A stretch of DNA of 64,000 nucleotides from Symploca sp. SIO1C2 (GTDB taxonomy: Bacteria; Cyanobacteriota; Cyanobacteriia; Cyanobacteriales; Coleofasciculaceae). Where the stretch lies: contig JAAHFP010000006.1 of the NCBI GenBank assembly GCA_010672925.1, positions 177,503 through 241,502 on the forward strand. The letters are read 5' to 3'. Below the pieces are notes generated by a model that saw only the letters and a list, made by a program, of their open reading frames with translations, ran no database searches and was not told the origin of the DNA. Position 1 is the first letter of the stretch. The number at the start of each line of letters is the position of its first letter. Position numbers and translations under genes: made by a program. Positions 1 through 7,600 of the stretch are shown here, piece after piece.

Positions 1-81
1 AGAGTTGTGGAAGAATTCCTGACCTCAATTTACTACGCCTTACGAGGTTCGCTTTCTGTCAATCCTGGGAACCTTGGTTGA
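1..81 (+). CDS. C-terminal end of an upstream gene (partial)
   Basis: Frame 1 is open from the first base to a TGA at 79-81 and gives a 26-residue tail beginning RVVEEFLTSIYY. A strong terminator follows about 30 bp later, which supports this being the true end of a plus-strand gene that starts before the window. The tail is too short for me to recognise a family. Confidence 0.4.
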   Translation, partial: RVVEEFLTSIYYALRGSLSVNPGNLG

Positions 82-112
82 CTCATCAGTTCTACCGATT
101 ATAACTTGTTTG

Positions 113-155
113 AAATCCCTGAAATCACTATATGATAATGATTTCAGGGATTTTT
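113..155 (+). terminator. Rho-independent terminator
   Basis: Perfect 15-bp inverted repeat (113-127 pairing with 139-153) with an 11-nt loop. The right arm runs into a T tract. It lies just after the partial upstream gene and would end its transcript before the ABC transporter gene. Confidence 0.8.
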
Positions 156-261
156 GATTGCTAGGAATGGTCATTCCTCTTTTTTCCTAATCTGAAAATA
201 GGGAATAGGGAACAGCAGTGCTCCTACTTTCATCACCTGGTGGTGAAAACATTTTTCATCG

Positions 262-296
262 GGACTGCCTCCTGCCCCCTGCCTCCTGCCTTCATG
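262..296. repeat. CTCCTGC/CTGCCTT short tandem repeat
   Basis: Degenerate heptamer run (CTGCCTC, CTGCCCC, CTGCCTC, CTGCCTT). The same unit, or its complement GGCAGAA/GGCAGGA, recurs at 2960-2998, 30849-30920, 32596-32630, 40121-40150 and 53510-53540, always between genes or at gene ends. Confidence 0.6.
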
Positions 297-332
297 CACT
301 GGGTATGAGTTAAAAAATGTTAAACTAATACC

Positions 333-2105
333 ATGATTAACTCGCGTCTGCAAAAACTGCTGGCTTACCTGCGCCCTTACTGGCAGCAGACATTACTAGG
401 TGTTCTTGCTATATTTATCGTCAATGGCATTAGCGTCTATATCCGCCTACTAATCGGGGACACAGTTGATGAGCTCCTTATCACCTTCAGCTTTGAACAA
501 ATTTGGCGTTTTGTCTTAATCATCCTCCTACTAGCTTCCTTAATGTGGGTGATTAGAATGGCATCCCGTCTCTTTCTGTTTGGTGTCGGACGTCAGGTAG
601 AATTTGACCTAAAACAAAAGATTTTTGAGCATTTGCTGATTCTGGAGCCATCCTATTTTGCCCAGAACACATCAGGAGATTTGATTAACCGAGCCACTAG
701 TGATGTAGATAATATCCGGCGTCTGTTAGGCTTTGCGATTTTGAGTATAGCAAATATCGTCTTTGCCTATGGCTTGACACTACCAGTAATGATGTCAATT
801 AGCTTGCGGCTAAGTCTGTTAGCGATCGCAGTTTATCCAATTATGTTAATTACTGTCCAGCTCTTCAGCGATAAACTGCGTACTCAACAGCAGACAGTGC
901 AGGAAGAACTTTCTGAGTTGAGTGAACTGATTCAGGAAGATATGAGCGGTATCTCCTTAATCAAGATCTATGCTCAAGAAGAAAATGAACGTCGCGCTTT
1001 CCATCGCCTTAACTTGCGTTTATTAGAAGCCAATGTTGAGCTAGCAAGAACCCGAAACCTGTTATTTCCTCTTGTTGAAGCTCTCGCTGCTTTCAGCTTG
1101 TTAGTATTGTTGTGGCTTGGTCCTGAGTCGATTGCTTCTGGTAAAATCAGTATTGGTGATTTTGTTAAACTAATTCTCTATGCTGAGGGGTTGGTTTTCC
1201 CTACTGCACTACTCGGTTTTACCATTACTACTTATCAACGAGGTGAAGTTAGTATTGACCGGGTTGAGTCAATTCTCTTGAATGAGCCCCAAATTAAAGA
1301 TACTCCCAATACTCGAAATATTTCTGAGCCAGTACGAGGTAAGCTGACAGCTCGGAATCTCAGTTATACTTACCCTGGAGCGAAAACACCAGCTCTAGAT
1401 AATATTAGCTTTTCCATTAATCCCGGCGAAACAGTAGCGATTGTCGGAGCTATCGGTTCAGGAAAATCGACTATTGCTAACGTTTTGCCTCGCCTCCTCA
1501 ATATTGAAGCCAATCAGTTGTTTTTGGATGACCACGATGTCACCAAGATACCTTTGCGAGACCTACGTCATGCGATTGCTTATGTACCCCAAGATAGCTT
1601 CCTGTTTAGCACTACTATCAAAAATAATATTTGTTATGGCGCTCCTTTGAGTGAACATCCAGAGATTGAAATTGCTGCCAAACAAGCACAAATCCACTCA
1701 GAAATACTCAATTTTCCCCAACAGTATGAAACAATTGTAGGAGAAAGAGGTATTACCCTCTCAGGAGGTCAGAGACAGCGTACATCTTTAGCGAGAGCTT
1801 TGTTAGTAGATACACCAGTCTTGATTCTGGATGATGCTCTTTCTAGTGTGGATAATCAGACAGCTACCCAAATTTTGGAAAACCTGGCGCTTCGTGATAG
1901 TAGCTTTAATGGAAGTCCGGGGCTCCAGCGCAAAACTGTGATTTTTATCTCCCATCAACTCTCGGCAGCTGCTACAGCTGACCGTATCTTTGTCATGGAT
2001 GCTGGTAGGATTGTTCAGACAGGTACTCATACTGAACTTATACAACAAACTGGTTTATATTCCTCTCTATGGAATCAGCACAAGCTTGAGGAAATATTAC
2101 AGTAG
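333..2105 (+). CDS. ABC exporter, fused permease and ATPase (MdlB/MsbA type)
   Basis: A 590-residue half-transporter in the inner membrane. The N-terminal ~320 residues hold the six-helix exporter domain, with a conserved coupling stretch ending QEDMSGISLIKIYAQEENE. The nucleotide-binding domain follows: Walker A GAIGSGKST near residue 373, signature LSGGQRQR near 476, Walker B VLILDDALSS near 497, and a switch histidine in IFISHQLS. The family acts as a dimer that couples ATP hydrolysis to export of lipids, peptides or drugs. The substrate cannot be read from sequence. The ATG start has no strong ribosome site, but no better start exists. It is flanked by terminators and so probably monocistronic. 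Confidence 0.9.
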   Translation: MINSRLQKLLAYLRPYWQQTLLGVLAIFIVNGISVYIRLLIGDTVDELLITFSFEQIWRFVLIILLLASLMWVIRMASRLFLFGVGRQVEFDLKQKIFEHLLILEPSYFAQNTSGDLINRATSDVDNIRRLLGFAILSIANIVFAYGLTLPVMMSISLRLSLLAIAVYPIMLITVQLFSDKLRTQQQTVQEELSELSELIQEDMSGISLIKIYAQEENERRAFHRLNLRLLEANVELARTRNLLFPLVEALAAFSLLVLLWLGPESIASGKISIGDFVKLILYAEGLVFPTALLGFTITTYQRGEVSIDRVESILLNEPQIKDTPNTRNISEPVRGKLTARNLSYTYPGAKTPALDNISFSINPGETVAIVGAIGSGKSTIANVLPRLLNIEANQLFLDDHDVTKIPLRDLRHAIAYVPQDSFLFSTTIKNNICYGAPLSEHPEIEIAAKQAQIHSEILNFPQQYETIVGERGITLSGGQRQRTSLARALLVDTPVLILDDALSSVDNQTATQILENLALRDSSFNGSPGLQRKTVIFISHQLSAAATADRIFVMDAGRIVQTGTHTELIQQTGLYSSLWNQHKLEEILQ

Positions 2106-2214
2106 TTTGTTGTTGGTTATTTGTTATTTGTTGTTTGTGTGGTTAGGATTTGCTGAATAAGTGGATCATATCAATTCCGGGTTAGACAACCCCGTTGCAA
2201 ACTGCGAAATCCTT

Positions 2215-2280
2215 TAGTAGAGACGCGCCAACAGCCCTTCGGACATCCTTCGGCAGGCGCGTCTCTACTATCGGTTTTTT
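2215..2280 (+). repeat. Palindromic repeat with T tract, possible terminator
   Basis: Perfect 15-bp arms (2215-2229 and 2256-2270) enclose a loop containing CCCTTCGG. A six-T run follows at 2275-2280. The arms (GTAGAGACG core) belong to the same family as the 30-bp palindrome at 32727. It lies between the ABC gene and tRNA-Arg and could terminate both strands. Confidence 0.6.
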
Positions 2281-2289
2281 TCAATTAAA

Positions 2290-2363
2290 CGGGCTAGGAG
2301 GGATTCGAACCCCCGACACCGTGGTCCGTAGCCACGTGCTCTAGTCCACTGAGCTACAAGCCC
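2290..2363 (-). tRNA. tRNA-Arg (anticodon ACG)
   Basis: The minus strand folds as a cloverleaf: acceptor GGGCTTG/CTAGCCC (one U-U mismatch at pair 6-67), D arm with AGCTCAGTGG, anticodon stem CGTGG/CCACG around loop CTACGGA, and a T arm with GGTTCGAATCC. The loop puts ACG at positions 34-36, which reads Arg CGN codons (A34 is normally deaminated to inosine). No CCA is encoded. Discriminator G at 2290. Confidence 0.95.
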
Positions 2364-2425
2364 TTGACGAGGCGTAAGTAATTCGTTTTACTCACTAAAT
2401 ATATACAGTACCACATCTAAACGAA

Positions 2426-2932
2426 ATGGATCAAGAAATTTCTCAATCGCGATCGCTAACCCATCTAGACCTTCAAGGGCAAGCCCAGATGGTTGATGTT
2501 TCTGGCAAGGCGATCACCAAGCGTCAAGCTGTTGCAGCTGGGCAAGTGCGGATGCAGGCTGCTACTTTTAATGCGATTGAAGCTGGCAATGCGCCAAAAG
2601 GAGATGTCTTGGGAACGGCAAGACTAGCGGGAATTATGGCAGCTAAACAAACTGCTAATTTGATTCCCTTGTGCCATCCTCTACCAATACAGAAAGTAGA
2701 AGTGCAAGTAGAACCAGACCCTCAGCTTCCAGGATATCAAATTCAAGCATCTGTTACTACTAAGGCAGAAACTGGCGTAGAAATGGAAGCACTCACCGCA
2801 GTCTCTGTGGCCGCCCTTACTCTGTATGACATGGCAAAAGCACTGGAAAAGTCCATTCAAATAGAATCCATTCGCCTTTTGAGTAAAACCGGTGGCAAGT
2901 CAGGAGAAGGTCGAAGGTCGAAGGTCGAATGA
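2426..2932 (+). CDS. moaC: Cyclic pyranopterin monophosphate synthase MoaC
   Basis: Molybdenum cofactor biosynthesis, step 1b: converts the cyclised GTP intermediate made by MoaA to cyclic pyranopterin monophosphate in the cytosol. Family hallmarks are visible: MVDVSGK near the start, [27 protein letters not shown], and the closing [10 protein letters not shown]. The normal protein ends there. The extra EGRRSKVE tail comes from a GAAGGTC tandem repeat running over the stop codon. No other moa gene is nearby, so it stands alone after tRNA-Arg. Confidence 0.95.
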   Translation: MDQEISQSRSLTHLDLQGQAQMVDVSGKAITKRQAVAAGQVRMQAATFNAIEAGNAPKGDVLGTARLAGIMAAKQTANLIPLCHPLPIQKVEVQVEPDPQLPGYQIQASVTTKAETGVEMEALTAVSVAALTLYDMAKALEKSIQIESIRLLSKTGGKSGEGRRSKVE

Positions 2933-3003
2933 AGAATGGAGAATTGGGAAAAGACATTACCTCCTGCCTTCTGCCTTCTGCCTCCTGCCTTCTGCCAAGC
3001 AGT

Positions 3004-4344
3004 TCAAAGTTGGTTTTTAGCCTTAATCCGCAAATATTGCTCCACCAGTAGTTCGGAAATACCATTTGCCGGTGCATCCAGTACCATGACTCCCTTTTGT
3101 CGCAGTTGGGCAAAGGCTACCTGACGCTGGGCTAGTAAGTCCAAGGCAACGGCGCGGGTGTAAGCGGCTTGAACCTCAGCAACGGAACTTTCCGCCTGTT
3201 GATCGATATAAGGGTCGCGTAGAGTAACACAAAACGGTAGGTAACGGGGTCTAAGCCGAGCTAGAGCAGACAAAAGTTCCATCGAAGCTGTAGCATCTAC
3301 CACATCTGTTACTAATACTACTAGAGCTCGTCGGTGCTGTTGAGTGACTAACGTGGAAACCGCGTTTAGATAGTCAGATTCCACTAGCACCGGTTGAATT
3401 GGGGTCAACCGCTCAATCAAATGGACAAGGTGCTGCTGTCCTCGGTTGGGGGGCATCCAGGTATGCATTTGGCAATCGAAGACTCCTACTCCCACGCGAT
3501 CTCCTCGATTTAATCCTGCCAATGCTAGAGATAGCAAAGCATTTAGACCCCAATCAAATCGGGAAAGTCCTTCAACTTGAGCAGTCATCAATCGACCACG
3601 ATCCAGTAAGATAATTAAAGTTTGTTCCTGCTCTGGTTCCAGTACCCTTACTAGGGGTTGACCTCGACGAGCCGTAGCTTTCCAATCGATTAAACGAGGA
3701 TCATCACCAGTAGCGTAGTCTCGCAGTTCAGCAAACTCTGTACCGGCATTCATCCGTTGCCTTTGCCGCATTGCTCCGGTAGATTGAAGAGCTAGTCGCA
3801 CTGAAAGCGATCGCAAGCCCATCAGATCTGGATATACAGCTACAGTTTGAGACTGAGGGACTTTCCAATTATGCCATGCCAACTGCCAAGGCCCCCGTTG
3901 CTGGACATAGATAGCTCCCCAGGTAACTTCACCGCGCCGATTAGGGAGTACATTGTAAGTCAATTTGTGGGGGTTAGAACCAGAAATTGTAGTTCGCAAG
4001 GGCATTGCTGCTCCAGACATCCCGGTTGGATAGGTGTCCTGAAGTTGAATAGTTTTAGTTTGTCTAGCTTTTGCCTTACTGTGGGGATTTACAATTAAGG
4101 CTACAGTATTGCCTCGACCGATAGACAGCCGCTCCAAAGGTTGGCGAGTAACATGTACCCGTTGCCACCTGGCTCGTAAACCATCCCCAATTGCCAGTAG
4201 GAGCAAACAACCATCCGAAACCAACAATAATTGGAGAGCCGAGGACAGTTCTATAGTTTGAGGAAATATGGTGGTTAGGGCAGTCGCGATCACTCCCACT
4301 AAAATCAGTAGCCCGTAAAACTTTTGTGTAGGTACTATACTCAT
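3004..4344 (-). CDS. DUF58 domain protein, membrane-anchored
   Basis: 446 residues. Two hydrophobic segments at the N terminus (about 10-30 and 35-52) anchor it. The DUF58 signature FAELRDYATGDDPRLIDWKATAR lies near residue 215 and is followed by a von Willebrand A-like fold (IILLDRGR, then VVLVTDV). DUF58 proteins usually pair with a MoxR AAA+ ATPase and membrane vWA proteins in chaperone-like systems, but no moxR is present here. The ATG is preceded by GAAGGAGAG, which lies inside the end of the small upstream ORF, so the two may be translated together. Confidence 0.88.
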   Translation of the reverse strand: MSIVPTQKFYGLLILVGVIATALTTIFPQTIELSSALQLLLVSDGCLLLLAIGDGLRARWQRVHVTRQPLERLSIGRGNTVALIVNPHSKAKARQTKTIQLQDTYPTGMSGAAMPLRTTISGSNPHKLTYNVLPNRRGEVTWGAIYVQQRGPWQLAWHNWKVPQSQTVAVYPDLMGLRSLSVRLALQSTGAMRQRQRMNAGTEFAELRDYATGDDPRLIDWKATARRGQPLVRVLEPEQEQTLIILLDRGRLMTAQVEGLSRFDWGLNALLSLALAGLNRGDRVGVGVFDCQMHTWMPPNRGQQHLVHLIERLTPIQPVLVESDYLNAVSTLVTQQHRRALVVLVTDVVDATASMELLSALARLRPRYLPFCVTLRDPYIDQQAESSVAEVQAAYTRAVALDLLAQRQVAFAQLRQKGVMVLDAPANGISELLVEQYLRIKAKNQL

Positions 4345-4347
4345 AGT

Positions 4348-4551
4348 TTAATATCGCTCTCCTTCCAAGGCTCTTAGAGATCTAATTTGCACTAAATCCT
4401 CTTGATGTAAGGATTCAGGTCTGTGTTTAGCTGACCAATCAGCCTGGGTGTACTTGCCATAAAAAAACGTGGCAAAGAGAATTAGCGGTTGAGCGACGAG
4501 TGCGCCCAGGCCTGACGGGGTGACAAGGCACTTATTATCATTAGTGAACAA
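4348..4551 (-). CDS. Small ORF upstream of DUF58 gene, unknown
   Basis: A possible 67-residue product ending 3 bp before the DUF58 start. The part after residue ~18 (AQPLILFATFFYGKYTQ) looks like a short membrane segment. The ATG at 4551 lies inside a palindrome, so the real start may be different. I do not recognise it. It could be a remnant or a translated leader; the tight spacing to the next gene is the only support. Confidence 0.3.
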   Translation of the reverse strand: MFTNDNKCLVTPSGLGALVAQPLILFATFFYGKYTQADWSAKHRPESLHQEDLVQIRSLRALEGERY

Positions 4552-4565
4552 TTATTGATAATAAG
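4531..4565. promoter_or_regulatory. Palindrome TTATTATCA-n-TGATAATAA, possible operator
   Basis: Perfect 10-bp arms at 4531-4540 and 4556-4565, AT-rich, with a 15-nt spacer, in the 4552-4649 gap upstream of the DUF58 pair. It has no T tract, so an operator (Fur-like boxes are similarly AT-rich) or a repeat fragment is more likely than a terminator. It is nested in a wider inverted pair, ACGGGGTGACAAGG at 4515 and CCTTGTTGTCACCCCGT at 4623. Confidence 0.35.
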
Positions 4566-4649
4566 ACAGCATTTTAGAATACCATACGATAACTCAAAAG
4601 TTTAGTCAGGAAAGGGTTGAGCCCTTGTTGTCACCCCGTTATAATTTTT

Positions 4650-7600
4650 CTACTTCCCAGAACTAATCGCATCACAAGCACGATCGCTCGAAGAATTTCG
4701 GTTATTCTGATGATAATCTGCCAGCCACTGACAACCATTAGTAAGCAACTCATCTAGATTCAAATTCCGTACAATTACTGTTTTGTCTTCACCCGCAGAG
4801 GCTAACCACTCACCATCTGGACTGAAAGTTACCCCATAAACAGCTTGTTGGTGACCTTTTACAGTGGTAATTAAATTACCTGCTTGACTCCAGAGTTTCA
4901 CCGTCCGATCATCACTCCCCGATGCAATCTTGTTACCTTCGGGAGAAAAGGTCACCCAGTTGACTATACCATTGTGTCCTTTTAACGTCTTAAAAAAACT
5001 GCCATTGCTTTTCCAAAGGTTTACCGTACCATCATCGCTAGCAGAAGCAATTAACTTACCATTAGGAGAAAAAGTTACCCAGTTAACCGAAGCATTATGC
5101 TTCTCATCCAAAGTTTTATAAGGTTGAGTTTCCCAGCTATCTGTACCATTGCGCCTCCAGAGTTTCACTGTTTTGTCTTCACTAGCAGAAGCAATAAACT
5201 CCCCATCTGGACTGAAATTTGCGCCCCAAACTATATCATTATGACCTGACAAAATTTGGACTAAAGTACCATCTTGCTTCCAAACTTTCACGGTTTGGTC
5301 ACTACTAGCAGAAACCAGCCACTTCCCATCTGGACTAAAACTAACACTATTGACTCGTTCTTCATGCCCCTCTAGGGTTTTGTAAGGCTGAGTTGACCAT
5401 TTCTCCCCCTGATGCTGCCAAAGTTTCACTGTTTTGTCTTCGCTGGCAGTGGCAAGCAACTCACCGTCGGGACTAAAACTCACACTCAGTATCGGTTCGC
5501 TATGAGCTTGTGCGATCGCTTGCAGCAAGGTACGATCATTACGACTCCAAAGTTTAATGGTTTTGTCCCAACTTACGGTAGCAATAGTCTGACCATCAGG
5601 ACTAAAACTTACTCCACTAACTGCTTGGCTATGACCCTTAATCTCTTGAGGCATACCCTGAGCACTCCAGATTTTGATCGTGTTGTCGGCACTAGCACTA
5701 GCAAGGGTCTTACCGTCGGGACTAAACATCGCATCTTGAACAAAATTGCCGTGTCCCTTGAGGGTTTCAACTGTTCCTGTTCCATCTAAATGCCAGAGTT
5801 TGACTGTATTATCGTCGCTAGCACTAGCAAGGGTCTTACCGTCGGGACTGAAGTTGACACTTAGTACAGATTTACTATGACCCTCGAAGGTATTTATTAG
5901 TTCGCCATTTGGCTGCCAGAGTTTAATTGTATTATCAGCACTAGCACTAGCCAGCATCTGACTATCTGCACTAAAGCTGACACTAGTAACAGGTTTCTGA
6001 TGTTGGGTGAGAGTCTTGAGTAAGTCACCATCTTTACTCCAAAGTTTGATAGTTTTGTCCCTACTTGCTGAGGCAATCAGCTTACCATCAGGACTAAAAC
6101 TCACATCTAAGACAAAATTGGTATGTCCTGTTAGAGTTTTGAGTAATTTACCCTCTCTACTCCAGAGTTTGACGGTGTTATCCCAACTAGCTGAAGCAAG
6201 AGTGTTACCATCGGAACTAAAGCTAATACTGTTGACTGGTTGAGTATGCCCCGTTAATATTTTGTCAGGCATAGCTTCAAACTTGCCTGTGCTATTGCGT
6301 TTCCAAAGTTTAATACTATTGTCAGCACCAGAACTAGCAATTATCTGACCATCTGGACTAAAGCTGACACTATGAACTCCGGCTTCATGGCCTGGAAGAT
6401 CTTGGAGTAAGCTACCATCTGTGTTCCAAAGTTTAATACTATTGTCCTTGCTTCCTGAAGCAATCAGCTCACCATCAGGGCTAAAACTAACACTACTAAC
6501 CCAATCGGTATGCCCTTGGAAACGGTTCCTTTCTCTAACACTATAAACTGCCTGTTGTAGTGCTGTGACTACCCTGGTTTGAGCTTCTGGTGTCGCCCCC
6601 CAAGACTGTCGTAGTTGTTTTCCTGCTGGTAAACTGGTGAGCAGGGCATCAAAGGTACTGTTATCAGATAGCAAGGCTTCCGAAGAAGCGCTTAAGGCAA
6701 TTAACTGTGAGTTATTTTCACTGATAAAAGCCCAGGTTCCCAGTATCCCAGATACGACTGTTAATAGGGCTAGCACTAATCCCCGGATACGCTCTTCTCG
6801 TAGTCTTTGTTGGAGAACCTGATTGAGCTGTTCCGTCAATTTTTTTTGTTGGGCGGTGGCTTTAGCTAGTTGAGTTTTGAGTTCTTTTTCCCTGAGTTCT
6901 GCACGCAGTTGTTGTTCGGTTTTGCGCAACTCTTCTATTTCTAAGAGTAATTCTGCTTCGTTGCTGGATTGTTGTTTTTGACGGATAAACCCTACTAGGT
7001 AATCATGAACTAGTTGATAGCGGTGGTCGGTGATTTCCGAGAAGAGAAAAACCAATCCGGATTTTTCCAAAATTTCGAGAATTAAATTTAAAGTTTTTGG
7101 TTTAATTTTGGATAATTCTGTCAACTCTTCATGAGTTTTTAGGGGACGGTTGTTATGCTCATCGGTGAGTAAGTACAAGACTCGCCAAGCTGCTTCTTCA
7201 TTTTCTGAGCCGCAGTCTTTAATCACCTTTTCTAAAAATCGCTCTACTAGTTTTTCCTTGGGACCATGTTGCTGATACTCAGCCAAAGTGGTAATCTGCT
7301 CTGACTGTAGCTGTGCTCCTACTACCTGCAACTCAATGGGACGTACCACTGACATTTCTCCGGCCAGATCTCTGACCAATTCATCAATTAAAGCTGGTTC
7401 TAAATAAAAATGAGCTCGTTCTGTCAGATGGTGAATTACAGCATGAGCATCTGACAATAAAAAGTTATCTAAAGGATAACGAATATTTTTATCCAGAATA
7501 TTGTTATCGATTATTTCGAGATTGAATTGTTCAATTTCTAGTAAATGATGCAGGGATTCATCTCTGATGGAGAAAATTACCTTAACAAAGGGCAAATTTA

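Noticed and set aside
1803-2048. Minus-strand ORF inside the ABC transporter gene
   Set aside because: Antisense of the Walker B and H-loop coding region; a shadow frame.
4930-6243. Plus-strand ORFs opposite the WD40 repeats
   Set aside because: Antisense to repeated WD40 coding sequence; no ribosome sites and no family resemblance.
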